Source: Sodalinema lacuna_A
GTDB lineage: Bacteria; Cyanobacteriota; Cyanobacteriia; Cyanobacteriales; Geitlerinemataceae
Assembly (NCBI GenBank): GCA_900149785.2
Contig: FSSI02000019.1
Location: forward strand, 18,334-82,333
Reading direction: 5' to 3'
DNA: 64,000 nucleotides
The position numbers were made by a program, and so were the translations under genes. Positions 8,841 to 17,148 of this stretch are shown piece by piece; position 1 is the stretch's first letter; each line of letters begins with the position of its first letter. The notes beneath the pieces were generated by a model. It was not told where the DNA came from and ran no database searches. It saw only the letters and a list, made by a program, of their open reading frames with translations.

Positions 8841-9365
8841 TCAGGCTTGTGAATCTAGTGAAATACGGGCATCCTGAACCCTGACCATGAGTGTCATTGG
8901 ATCAAGAGGTGAAGCGGTGAAACCACAGATCTCATAAAACTGCTTCGCATCCTCGGAAATGGCATGTACTAGAATGGCGCGTATTCCTGCAATTTCAGCA
9001 GCTTGGAGAGTACGCAGAATTGCATCTCGCAGTAGAGCACGCCCAATGCCTTTGCCTTGCCAGTGATGATCAACGGCTAATCGTCCAATCACCATAACAG
9101 GAATCGGATCAGGCATATTACGCCGTACCCGACCTGTTGCGGAAGCCTGCGCCACAGCTCCATTGGCGAGACAGTAATAGGCGATGACGACGTCGCGATC
9201 GCAAACAACATAAGTGCGTGAAGCTCCTCCTTCCTCATTTTTCATAGCACGACGCTTAAGCCAGTCGTCTAGCTGACGATTCCCTGAGTTAAAGCGTTCA
9301 ACATCGTGTGACGAATTGAGTTTTTCGGGTGAGCGCAGCTTAGGCCGATCTCGATCTAATCCCAC
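8841..9365 (-). CDS. GNAT acetyltransferase toxin, TacT-like
   Basis: 174 residues. The N-terminal segment with FNSGNRQLDDWLKRRAMKN and SRTYVV is characteristic of the TacT/AtaT-related GNAT toxins. The acetyl-CoA-binding motif is QGKGIGRALL after GRLAVD, and the C-terminal part has AKQFYEICGF. Known members acetylate the amino group of charged tRNAs and block translation. The start overlaps the antitoxin stop by 10 bases, giving a typical antitoxin-first, coupled operon. The family call is firm; the tRNA target is inferred from family members. Confidence 0.92.
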   Translation of the reverse strand: MGLDRDRPKLRSPEKLNSSHDVERFNSGNRQLDDWLKRRAMKNEEGGASRTYVVCDRDVVIAYYCLANGAVAQASATGRVRRNMPDPIPVMVIGRLAVDHHWQGKGIGRALLRDAILRTLQAAEIAGIRAILVHAISEDAKQFYEICGFTASPLDPMTLMVRVQDARISLDSQA

Positions 9366-9652
9366 GGAGCCTTAGTTGTCAGTAATGTACGCAGCTTGTC
9401 ATCTTGAGTCGGTGGTGCATCCAGCAACGCCACAAACTGCTTAAATTTAAGCTCATCTAACCCGAAGAACGTCTGTTCCAGAAGAACATCTTGGGCCTTC
9501 TGATACGATGACTCCAGCATAAACTCCGAGCGACTCTTGCCCTGCACTTCAGCGGCATGATCAATGATATCTCGTTGGCTTTGCTTGGCTCGGATGTTGA
9601 TTGTAACATTGCGGGTCTGGCTACCCGACTGTTCACCGGTTGAGGTGTGCAT
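9356..9652 (-). CDS. DUF1778 (TacA-like) antitoxin
   Basis: 98 residues from ATG 9652. The frame stays open a further 36 codons upstream, but those residues look non-homologous. The N-terminal part (RNVTINIRAKQSQRDIIDHA) is a ribbon-helix-helix DNA-binding domain; GKSRSEFMLESS is the usual second helix. The C-terminal tail (FFGLDELKFKQFVALLDAPP) is the toxin-wrapping segment of this family. It should neutralise the downstream GNAT toxin and repress the pair. GAAAAGAGATCAGCACT precedes the start, a weak GAGA-type ribosome site. Confidence 0.9.
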   Translation of the reverse strand: MHTSTGEQSGSQTRNVTINIRAKQSQRDIIDHAAEVQGKSRSEFMLESSYQKAQDVLLEQTFFGLDELKFKQFVALLDAPPTQDDKLRTLLTTKAPWD

Positions 9653-10245
9653 AGTGCTGATCTCTTTTCTAATAGGAGACTCCCCACCAATATAAGAGCT
9701 TTGTGTGGACAATGTCAACACATGTTTGTTGTTTTGACGCAACTGCTCACTAATCGTCACGAGAACAACGGCTCGATTTTGGCTTGGATTTCCTCAAATA
9801 CACTTTTTGCTGCAACCTCGACAACTTGAATACCGCTCTTTCAACAGTCGTAACCATGGTCTGAATCTCCATCTAGCGCAACAGATCTGCATACCCTGTC
9901 ATTTTCAGGCCGAAGTCTCTACAGAGTGTTGCTGATATAACAATGGTTTATCGGTTTAACCAGCATTTCACTCCAAGCCTTTTGCTACAGTTGCCACAAA
10001 ATCGCTTTTGTGGCATTATCTCATTAATTGCTCTCTGAGAGCTGCAAGCCAGGCAGATAAGGTTGATGCCCTCGCTCTCACCATTAGACTAAGCAGCCTA
10101 ACACCATGTTCAACTGCGATAGTCTGCTGCAACAGATGGTTATAGCATTTGTCAAAAGTCGTACCACAGATAGTTGCAGAGGCGAACCGCAAGTGGCGCA
10201 CTCTTTTTTGGTATTAATGTATAGTAAGATTCTTGAAAAATGGTA
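9653..10245. other. 593-bp gene-poor stretch with apparent coding debris
   Basis: No intact gene is convincing here. On the minus strand a start near 9870 (MEIQTMVTTVE) can be joined, by a single frame change near 9840, to a second stretch (GIQVVEVAAKSVFEEIQAKI) ending at a stop near 9760. This looks like a small gene killed by a frameshift. A second minus-strand frame, 10016-10201, has an odd composition and no partner; it may be a transposase or unrelated fragment. GC content falls across this interval toward the HNH gene, consistent with a mobile or decaying region. Confidence 0.4.
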
Positions 10246-11355
10246 TTAGCTTTTTCGGAAAATATGCTCTCGATGATACGTAAGATAATGTTGATGGCGT
10301 TGCTCTATTCGACTCAAACATAAAGAAGGATAAATCCCTAATATCTCTGCATCTGATTTCTGTAATTGGCTTGAAATCAATACTTTCCCTCTGTTATCAA
10401 AAGATATAAGACCTGCATCAAAAGCAGCATCAAGGGTGGGTGAAAGAAGAAAGCCATTGAAGGCATCAATAGATTCCTTTGAATCACACTTTGAATAAGG
10501 CTTGATATGGGATGCTCTTAATAAAGAAAGTTCTTTGCATTTAGTTACGGCACATTCTCCCCAATACTTAATAAGTCCATCTCGAAAATATCCTTGTCCA
10601 ATTCTTGCTGTGACAACTGCATTCCGTTTTGCTTTTGGCAATTCTAAATATTGGATATCATTTTTAGTTAATTCATTGCCTTCTATATTTCTCGAAATCA
10701 TCCAAACAAAAGAATGAGCATCGAGAAGAGAAACTTCTCCTGCCAGTTTTTCGGTGAGCAGGGTTTTTAAATTAGCCAAGATGTTATTGAAAATCAAGTA
10801 ATTTTCCCAAGAGCATTTCCGACTTGTTGTGAAGCTTTCCCCCAACAAAGAAAATGCCTTATCAAAATAGCTGGGTGCTATTGGCATATACTGATTTCGA
10901 TCCTTGAGAAATAGGAGATATGCAATTAATGGGTATTTTTGACCAAATAAATTGACTAAACGACCAAAAACATTGAGGTCGTCGGACTTACGATATAAAG
11001 AGTGAAATACTGAATCAAATGATTCAATATTTGAAAAACTGTCTAAGGCAATACATAAGGCATGATGTGGCCGGCTGTTGTCACCATATCTTGACTGCCA
11101 CTGGACTAAGTTATTGCTAGGTAGCTCAATTGCTTCAACGACAGAACGAGCAATTGTTCCAGATCCAATGTCAGATTCTTGCCAGTTTTGAAACTTCAGT
11201 ATTTTTCTGGCATCACGATACAGATCGTATTTATACCCCTCCTCAACCTCTGTATAAGGATTTGAACTAAACGACGTCAAATCCATACCGCTTTCTTTAA
11301 TGACATGCTCTCTAAACCGTTGAAACTGTTGCTCGAACAGAAATATATCAATCAT
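10246..11355 (-). CDS. HNH endonuclease domain protein, low GC
   Basis: 369 residues. The C-terminal domain (about 248-330) has the HNH_2-type pattern: RIGQGYFRDGLIKYWGECAV, then ASHIKPYS carrying the first His, FNGFLLSPTLDAAFDAGLI with the Asn and a final Asp in the metal site, and ISFDNRGKVLIS. The N-terminal ~240 residues are not recognised and may bind DNA or sense a trigger. The gene is clearly more AT-rich than glyQ next to it and has few GCGATCGC sites, which points to recent acquisition. No methyltransferase lies beside it, so it is more likely a solitary nuclease or defence effector than a complete restriction-modification system. Confidence 0.82.
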   Translation of the reverse strand: MIDIFLFEQQFQRFREHVIKESGMDLTSFSSNPYTEVEEGYKYDLYRDARKILKFQNWQESDIGSGTIARSVVEAIELPSNNLVQWQSRYGDNSRPHHALCIALDSFSNIESFDSVFHSLYRKSDDLNVFGRLVNLFGQKYPLIAYLLFLKDRNQYMPIAPSYFDKAFSLLGESFTTSRKCSWENYLIFNNILANLKTLLTEKLAGEVSLLDAHSFVWMISRNIEGNELTKNDIQYLELPKAKRNAVVTARIGQGYFRDGLIKYWGECAVTKCKELSLLRASHIKPYSKCDSKESIDAFNGFLLSPTLDAAFDAGLISFDNRGKVLISSQLQKSDAEILGIYPSLCLSRIEQRHQHYLTYHREHIFRKS

Positions 11356-11418
11356 GACTAGGCGTGTTTAGAAAAACAAAGGGCAGCCCACTTGCAGCGT
11401 GCGCCTACCCGATGGGAT

Positions 11419-11450
11419 GGTTGGGGTTGAGGAGCGATCGCCCCCCAACC
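11419..11450. repeat. Inverted repeat downstream of glyQ
   Basis: GGTTGGGG at 11419-11426 pairs with CCCCAACC at 11443-11450 around a HIP1 octamer. It lies downstream of glyQ on that strand. No T-run follows, so it is not a standard intrinsic terminator. Confidence 0.4.
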
Positions 11451-11470
11451 CCAACCTCAACCCCGTTCCC

Positions 11471-12358
11471 TTACGCCGACTTGGCCAGCACTTCCTCAGC
11501 CAGAGGAAAGCCCAACTCCTCCCGTTGCTTGAGATACAAATGAGCCACCCGGCGGGCCAAATTACGAATCCGACCAATATAACGAGTCCGTTCCGTCACC
11601 GAAATCACCCCCCGGGCATCCAGGAGGTTGAAGGTATGAGAACATTTGAGGACATAATCAAGACTGGGGGCTACTAAGCCTCGCTGCGTCAGTTGTTCGG
11701 CTTCTTGTTCGTATAACCCAAACAGGGTAAACAACATCTCCGGGTTGGAGGCTTCAAAGTTATAGGTACATTGTTCAATCTCCCCTTGTAGATGAACATC
11801 CCCATAACTGAGGTTGTCGGCCCATTGAATCTCGGTGAAGGCCTCAACTTCTTGCAGATACATTGCCAGCCGTTCTAAGCCATAGGTAATCTCAATCGCA
11901 ACCGGTTTGCAGTCAATGCCGCCACATTGTTGGAAATAGGTAAATTGGGTAATTTCCATCCCATCTAACCAGACTTCCCAACCCACACCCCAGGCCCCCA
12001 ACGTCGGAGACTCCCAGTTATCTTCCACAAAGCGGATATCCCGATCTTCGGGGCGAATCCCTAAGGCCCGCAGGGAATCCAGATAGAGGTCTTGGATATT
12101 GTCTGGGGAGGGTTTGATGAGGACTTGGTACTGATAATAATGTTGATAGCGGTTGGGATTTTCCCCATAGCGGCCGTCTGTGGGGCGGCGACAGGGTTCA
12201 ACGTAGCCCACCGCCCAGGGTTCGGGACCGATCGCCCGGAGGAAGGTATGAGGGTTCATGGTTCCTGCCCCCTTTTCTGTATCGTAGGGTTGGGCGATCG
12301 CACAGCCGCGATCGCTCCAAAACTGGTGTAGGGTCAGGATCAGGTTTTGAAAGTTCAT
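11471..12358 (-). CDS. glyQ: Glycyl-tRNA synthetase alpha subunit
   Basis: 295 residues from ATG 12358; a TTG five codons upstream is also in frame, but MNFQNLILTLHQFW is the usual N-terminus. It is the catalytic alpha subunit of the alpha2-beta2 bacterial enzyme that charges tRNA-Gly. Visible signatures: DRGCAIAQPYDTEKGAGTMNPHTFLRA is spread over the ATP-binding region, followed by YVEPCRRPTDGRYGENPNR, EDNWESPTLGAWG and QCGGIDC. The partner glyS is not in this window, so the subunits are unlinked here, as is common in cyanobacteria. Confidence 0.97.
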   Translation of the reverse strand: MNFQNLILTLHQFWSDRGCAIAQPYDTEKGAGTMNPHTFLRAIGPEPWAVGYVEPCRRPTDGRYGENPNRYQHYYQYQVLIKPSPDNIQDLYLDSLRALGIRPEDRDIRFVEDNWESPTLGAWGVGWEVWLDGMEITQFTYFQQCGGIDCKPVAIEITYGLERLAMYLQEVEAFTEIQWADNLSYGDVHLQGEIEQCTYNFEASNPEMLFTLFGLYEQEAEQLTQRGLVAPSLDYVLKCSHTFNLLDARGVISVTERTRYIGRIRNLARRVAHLYLKQREELGFPLAEEVLAKSA

Positions 12359-12423
12359 TGCTACGGGGGTCAAAAATCAACGTCATCTATTGTGGCCTGT
12401 TGTGACCCCCTTTCAGCAAGGAA

Positions 12424-13061
12424 TTAGCGGTTTGCTTGATTTAACCAAGTCCGCAAGTCCTCCAAACGGCTGAACCTCGTGACAGAAGCCTCTAAAAGCT
12501 CATCGATTTCACCCTCTGACAAGCCCTCAATCTGTTGACGCAGATCCGGGGGAATATCTCCCAGGCGGCGGGAGAGTTGCCGCATCACGTAAAACTCCTG
12601 GGAGGGTTGGAAGCTCCGTGATTGATCGCGGAGAGGAAAACCGACTCAAGCGGCTTTAGCCGCCAGCNCCCCCTTGCGGGGTGGAGGGGTATGGTTGCCC
12701 CTCCATGGAGCTATGGTTGGCTCCGACTCCCTTGCGGGGTAATGTTTGCTTCGCTAATGTTCAGAGTCGGTACTTTCCCAATCGCACTGTCTTAACCCCT
12801 TAGGACTGTTTAACGATTCGGTTCTAGAGCCGGGAACTAGCACGCATTCCTGGGTAGGAACTTTAACTCTTGCTCTGAACGTAGCCAGTTAAGGCTTAAG
12901 CTGGTCAGCTACCTGAAGGGGAGGGCACGAAGCCCCCGTGCTTCAGCCGGGGGTGCTGACGACCTGTGTTTGTCCCTGTTGCAAAATTTCCTGATACCAG
13001 GGCGATTCTCTTAAGACCACCATATCCCATCTCATGATTTGTCGAACAAGATTCGATTCCA
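12424..13061 (-). pseudogene. Rpn-family/DUF4351 gene, truncated and split by an insertion
   Basis: Two minus-strand coding pieces belong together. The upstream piece (about 12957-13061) encodes VLESNLVRQIMRWDMVVL then ESPWYQEILQQGQTQ, the segment before the C-terminal domain of Rpn-type (PD-(D/E)XK transposase/nuclease-like) proteins. The downstream piece (12424 to about 12640) encodes YVMRQLSRRLGDIPPDLRQQ to a normal stop, the DUF4351 C-terminal domain. About 320 bases of IS200/IS605-like sequence lie between them. The N-terminal nuclease domain is missing, with DUF1818 starting right after. The gene is dead in at least two ways. Confidence 0.8.
12641..12957 (+). mobile_element. IS200/IS605-like remnant, possibly keeping an omega-RNA-type right end
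   Basis: The segment begins near a small hairpin (GCGGCT-TTA-GCCGC) and ends in a strong hairpin, CCCCCG-TGCTTCAGC-CGGGGG, followed by TGCTGAC, the kind of imperfect palindrome found at the ends of IS200/IS605 elements. There is no transposase or TnpB reading frame, and a single N at 12667 marks an assembly join that may hide collapsed sequence. It interrupts the DUF4351 gene. Several more inverted pairs inside suggest a structured RNA. Boundaries are approximate and the omega-RNA idea is inference. Confidence 0.55.
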
Positions 13062-13073
13062 GGACAGTTGCAC

Positions 13074-13439
13074 CTAAAACACCTCTATCATTTTGACAGC
13101 CTGAAGCAAATCGGGAACCACCTCTGGCGACCATTCTCCCTCACAGCGTCGCCCATGATTGAGAATCAGACGAATGCGATAGTTGCCCGGATAGCCATCA
13201 GCCTCCATCCAGAGGCGATCGCTTTCCACCTCACACGTAATGCGTTCTTCATCCATTAACTCCGGGCTAATGGCCACAATCGTCTCACTCAACTGTTGCA
13301 ACAGACGGCGAAAGTCCTCAAACTCCGCCTCAGTTAACTCAAAGGCGAAGTCATCCCCCCCCAATAACCCCACATAGGACCCAGCTTCAGGATGATAGCC
13401 CAACCGCCAGCCCGGCCCCTGTTTGAGAATCTTAGCCAT
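13074..13439 (-). CDS. DUF1818 family protein
   Basis: 121 residues from ATG 13439; the frame is open further upstream but that part overlaps dnaJ in another frame. The start MAKILKQGPGWRLGYHP, the central LLGGDDFAFELTEAEFEDFRRLL and the C-terminal VPDLLQAVKMIEVF are typical of the cyanobacterial DUF1818 family. Function is unknown; no membrane or signal segment is present. Its first 8 bases overlap the dnaJ stop, so it is probably cotranslated with dnaJ, downstream of dnaK. Confidence 0.88.
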   Translation of the reverse strand: MAKILKQGPGWRLGYHPEAGSYVGLLGGDDFAFELTEAEFEDFRRLLQQLSETIVAISPELMDEERITCEVESDRLWMEADGYPGNYRIRLILNHGRRCEGEWSPEVVPDLLQAVKMIEVF

Positions 13440-14397
13440 CGCGGCGGGGATTAAAGGTTTCGAGCGATCGCAGTTTCTCGTAGAGTTCCCGTTCCTCAGG
13501 GCTAATCTCTCGGGGAGTGACAATTTGCACCTCCACCAACTGATCCCCTCGCCGGCCATCTCGCGTCAAATAGCCTTTCCCGGCTAAACGTAATCGCTGT
13601 CCCGACTTCACCCCATTAGGAAGTCCCACTTTCACCAAACCATCGAGGGTTTTCACCTCCACCTTTGCTGCCAACACCGCCTCAGAGGGCGTCACCGGAA
13701 CCGTACAGACAATATCCGCCCCTTCGATGCGAAATAGGGGATGAGGGGCAACCGTAATTTTTAGATATAAGTCTCCCCCTTGATTGCCCTGGCCCTTGAG
13801 GCGAATCCGTTGCCCCGTCACCATTCCAGGGGGCATTGTCACTTCGAGCGATCGCCCATCTTCGAGGCGAATCCGCTCCCGGCCACCCGTGTAGGCTTTC
13901 TCCAGGGGCAACGTCAGCCGTGCCTCTACATCCTGAGGGGTTGGGCGGGAGACGGTGTAGGCGGTCTTCGTGGTGCGGGTGCGGAAGGCATCGGGGCTAT
14001 CTACCCGGAGACGTGTCCCTGGGGGCGGTTGCGGGGCGGTGCGGGCATTGGGACGACGATTGAGGAGATCATCGAGGAAACTGTTAAAGTCGGCATATTG
14101 CTCAAAACGGGCATCCGCTGGGGCGGTACTGCGAGGAGTGCGGGCCACCGGTCGCCGTTTGGCTTTCTTCTGATTCAGGAAGCGGCTGAATTGGTCGTAT
14201 TGACTGCGTTTGGCTGAATCGGACAGCACATTGTAGGCTTCCCCGATGTCCTTAAACCGTTCCTCAGCCGACTTATCCCCCGGATTCATATCAGGGTGGT
14301 ACTTCCGGGCTAGCCGTCGGTAAGACCGTTTAATGTCCTCAGTCGAAGCGTCTCGGGGAACTCCCAATATCTTGTAGTAATCGCGGAAGTTTTGCAT
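13432..14397 (-). CDS. dnaJ: DnaJ-family (Hsp40) co-chaperone without zinc finger
   Basis: 321 residues from ATG 14397 (MQNFRDYYKILG). The apparent upstream extension is heptad-repeat DNA and is excluded. The J domain (4-70) has the HPD motif at 34-36, needed to stimulate DnaK. A Gly/Arg/Thr-rich linker follows, then the C-terminal substrate-binding domains (about 150-321) with PPGTRLRV-like and VKSGQRLRLAGKGY segments. No CxxCxGxG zinc repeats are present, so this is a class B J protein, like CbpA. It lies 104 bases downstream of a dnaK gene and overlaps DUF1818, so the three are likely one chaperone operon. Confidence 0.93.
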   Translation of the reverse strand: MQNFRDYYKILGVPRDASTEDIKRSYRRLARKYHPDMNPGDKSAEERFKDIGEAYNVLSDSAKRSQYDQFSRFLNQKKAKRRPVARTPRSTAPADARFEQYADFNSFLDDLLNRRPNARTAPQPPPGTRLRVDSPDAFRTRTTKTAYTVSRPTPQDVEARLTLPLEKAYTGGRERIRLEDGRSLEVTMPPGMVTGQRIRLKGQGNQGGDLYLKITVAPHPLFRIEGADIVCTVPVTPSEAVLAAKVEVKTLDGLVKVGLPNGVKSGQRLRLAGKGYLTRDGRRGDQLVEVQIVTPREISPEERELYEKLRSLETFNPRRDG

Positions 14398-14400
14398 TAG

Positions 14401-14452
14401 GGGAGAAGAAGGCAAAAGGCAAGAGGCAAGAGGCAATAGGCAAGAGGGAGGA
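14401..14452. repeat. Heptad array between dnaK and dnaJ
   Basis: Imperfect AGGCAAG heptads, the reverse complement of the CTTGCCT array found at 5953, 19806 and 59711. They sit directly upstream of the dnaJ start codon and could change spacing between the two chaperone genes. Confidence 0.8.
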
Positions 14453-14501
14453 AGACGTAGGGACAACCACAACGGATTACCCTGCCTTGCCTCGGATTGG
14501 C

Positions 14502-16502
14502 TTAGAACCAATCATCGTCGTCGCCCCAATCTTCATCATAGGCATTGGTGCGCGACATGCGAGAGATGCGATCGGGTGGGGGGCCGCGACGGATGGGGCG
14601 GCGTTCCTCGAATCCGTAGTTGGGATCCTCATCGCCGACAATGGTGCGCCGGATATTGTCGAAAAAGCCATCTCCTTTGGCTTCTAAAGAGTATTCCGAG
14701 ACTTCCCGTGTCAGTTCGTAGAGGGCATCCTGTAAACTACCGGAGGCTAAGTCTAAGCCTCGTTCATCGTTGCGGGCGAGACTATCGCGCAGTTCTCGCA
14801 CCAGGGCTTCGACGCGGCGGCGTGTACCTTGGGCAAAGGATAGCCCAAAATCTAGGGCCACGGAACGTAACTCCCGTTCGGCGCGGGCGGCCAGGGCTTC
14901 GGCGCGGTTGCGGCGATCGACTTTCTCCCGACGGAGGCGATCGGTTTCGGCGAATTTGTCCGCTTGGCGGATGGCGTTTTGGATTTCGGATTCGTTGAGA
15001 GTCGAGGCCCCTTGGACGGTGATACTCTGTTCTCGGCCGGTGGCGCGATCGAGGGCGCTGACTTGTAAGATGCCGTTGGCGTCAATGTCGAAGGCGACCT
15101 GGATTTGAGGAACCCCTCGCGGGGCTGGGGGAATGCCGCTTAACTTAAAGCGGCCGAGGGATTTGTTATCGGCCGCCATCTCCCGTTCCCCTTGGGTGAT
15201 GTGAATTTCGACTTGACTTTGGTTATTTTCTGAGGTAGAGAAGATGTCTGATCGCCGCACGGGAATGGTCGTGTTGCGAGGAATCAGTTTTTTCATCACT
15301 CCGCCGACGGTTTCTAAGCCCACGGAGAGGGGGGTAACATCCAACAATAAGACATCGGCAATTTCCCCATCGAGGATTCCGGCCTGAATGGCCCCGCCGA
15401 TGGCCACCACTTCATCGGGGTTGACGTTCTGATTGGGTTCCTTGCGAATCAGATTTCGCACCAAATCTTCCACCATAGGCATTCGCGTGGAACCGCCCAC
15501 CAGGACAATTTCATCGATTTGTCGAGGATGCAGCCCGGCATCAATCACCGCCTGTTTTACCGGTAGCCGCAGACGACGCAGTAAGTCGCCACAAAGGCCT
15601 TCAAACTGACCGCGACTGAGACGGGTTTCGATATGTTTAGGTCCGTCTTCTGTGGCGGTGATGAAGGGGAGGTTAATGTCGGTGACGCCTACGCCACTGA
15701 GTTCGATTTTGGCTTTCTCGGCGGCTTCGGTGAGGCGTTGTAGGGCTTGGCGATCGCGCCGCAGGTCAATTTTTTCGGTTTCTAGGAACTGTTCGGCCAG
15801 GTAATCGACAATTTTTTTGTCAAAGTCATTCCCCCCGAGTTGGGTATCCCCGCTGGTGGATTTGACTTCAAACACGCCATCGCCGACTTCCAACACCGAG
15901 ACATCAAAGGTTCCTCCCCCTAAATCAAACACCAAAATGGTTTGGCTGTCAGCGCGATCTAAGCCATAGGCCAGAGAGGCGGCGGTGGGTTCGTTGAGAA
16001 TCCGTTTGACTTCTAAGCCGGCAATCCGCCCAGCATCCCTTGTGGCTTGGCGTTGGGCATCGTTGAAATAGGCGGGAACGGTAATGACGGCCCCGGTCAC
16101 TTCTTCCCCGAGATAGCGTTGGGCATCATCGGCTAGTTTCCGCAGAATCATGGCCGAGAGTTCTTCGGGGGCAAAATCTCGTCTCATGCGGGGACAGGCA
16201 ATTTTGACGTTGCCAAAGTCATCGCGGCGGATGGTATAGGGAACCCGCTTCGAGACTGGGTCTAATTCGGTGTATTTGCGCCCCACAAAGCGTTTTATGG
16301 CATAAAAGGTATTTTGCGGGTTAAGGACGGTCTGACGGCGTGCTAGCTGCCCCACAAGCCGTTCTCCGTCTTTGCTGAACCCCACCACTGAAGGGGTCGT
16401 CCGCATTCCTTCTGCATTGGCGATAACGACGGGTTTGCCGCCTTCCATTACAGCAACAACTGAGTTTGTGGTGCCTAGGTCAATGCCGACGACTCTTGCC
16501 AT
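14502..16502 (-). CDS. dnaK: DnaK-family chaperone (Hsp70 paralogue)
   Basis: 666 residues. The ATPase domain begins VGIDLGTTNSVVAVMEGG and carries IVFDLGGGTFDVS and the EIVLVGGSTRMP phosphate motif; the substrate domain starts at about 390 (DVTPLSVGLETVGG). The C-terminal ~70 residues are lineage-specific: DNIRRTIVGDEDPNYG, a basic Pro-rich patch, then an acidic end DEDWGDDDDWF in place of the EEVD-like tail. Cyanobacteria carry several DnaK paralogues; this one pairs with the class B J protein just downstream. It refolds and protects client proteins with GrpE and DnaJ. Confidence 0.95.
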   Translation of the reverse strand: MARVVGIDLGTTNSVVAVMEGGKPVVIANAEGMRTTPSVVGFSKDGERLVGQLARRQTVLNPQNTFYAIKRFVGRKYTELDPVSKRVPYTIRRDDFGNVKIACPRMRRDFAPEELSAMILRKLADDAQRYLGEEVTGAVITVPAYFNDAQRQATRDAGRIAGLEVKRILNEPTAASLAYGLDRADSQTILVFDLGGGTFDVSVLEVGDGVFEVKSTSGDTQLGGNDFDKKIVDYLAEQFLETEKIDLRRDRQALQRLTEAAEKAKIELSGVGVTDINLPFITATEDGPKHIETRLSRGQFEGLCGDLLRRLRLPVKQAVIDAGLHPRQIDEIVLVGGSTRMPMVEDLVRNLIRKEPNQNVNPDEVVAIGGAIQAGILDGEIADVLLLDVTPLSVGLETVGGVMKKLIPRNTTIPVRRSDIFSTSENNQSQVEIHITQGEREMAADNKSLGRFKLSGIPPAPRGVPQIQVAFDIDANGILQVSALDRATGREQSITVQGASTLNESEIQNAIRQADKFAETDRLRREKVDRRNRAEALAARAERELRSVALDFGLSFAQGTRRRVEALVRELRDSLARNDERGLDLASGSLQDALYELTREVSEYSLEAKGDGFFDNIRRTIVGDEDPNYGFEERRPIRRGPPPDRISRMSRTNAYDEDWGDDDDWF

Positions 16503-16782
16503 GATGCTTTTGCTATCTCCTCGTCGATTCTCACGTCTGGTTTAGGGCGGGGTTCATTGTACCCCGACGGTTTTCATATTTTATCGCGGCACGGACAGGC
16601 TCTGGCGACGCAACGGGTCAAAATTTTGGGGAAACCGCTAGGATGGGAGCATCCGAGAATACTCCATTGACGTTCTAGGGTACAAGTTCCCCTGTGCCCG
16701 GCTCCCCCCGAATCTGTGACCCAGAATCAGGTATCATCAGGGGGGATTCCCTGATTCATATGGCCAGATTCAAAGATCATTT

Positions 16783-17145
16783 ATGGTGCAAGAGTCTCAA
16801 GATAGACAATTTCAGGATGTGCAGTCCACATCGCCTGCGACGGTTTCTCCTGCTGCTGAACCTCTAGGTGAGGTGCAACTGGTGGTGCGACAGGTGGCCC
16901 AGGGCTGTCAGGGGAATCCCGAAGCGTTGCTCGATCTCTTGCGGTTACTCGAAGCCCTCCATCGCGAGATTTGTGAACAAGAGTTTCGCCCCGCGCTGCC
17001 GGATACTCGTCGGGCGTTATACTCGTTTTTGCGAGAAATTGAGGCGGAAGGGGGTTGGCCCTATATTCCTCGGATGCGATTGAAAACTCTGTTGGCTCAT
17101 CTTGAAGCCCAGGCCTCGGAGTTGTCGGAAACTAAGCCGGATTAG
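16783..17145 (+). CDS. Small conserved-looking cytosolic protein, unknown
   Basis: 120 residues. I do not recognise the family. The first 30 residues are low in structure; residues 30-115 are probably all helical, with repeated Leu (EALLDLLRLLEALHREICEQEF) and a WPYIPRMRLKTLLAHLEAQ segment. No signal or membrane segment. It is convergent with the next gene, with only 3 bases between the stop codons. The preceding interval (16503-16782) is a divergent promoter region shared with dnaK, with no gene or obvious RNA. Confidence 0.65.
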   Translation: MVQESQDRQFQDVQSTSPATVSPAAEPLGEVQLVVRQVAQGCQGNPEALLDLLRLLEALHREICEQEFRPALPDTRRALYSFLREIEAEGGWPYIPRMRLKTLLAHLEAQASELSETKPD

Positions 17146-17148
17146 AGG

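Noticed and set aside
12780..12900. Possible tRNA-like fold in the IS remnant (GGTTCTAGAGCC).
   Set aside because: No matching acceptor stem or anticodon loop spacing could be drawn; it is better explained as part of the IS end structure.
16503..16782. Riboswitch or RNA gene in the dnaK upstream region.
   Set aside because: No known box motifs were found; it is treated as a shared promoter region.
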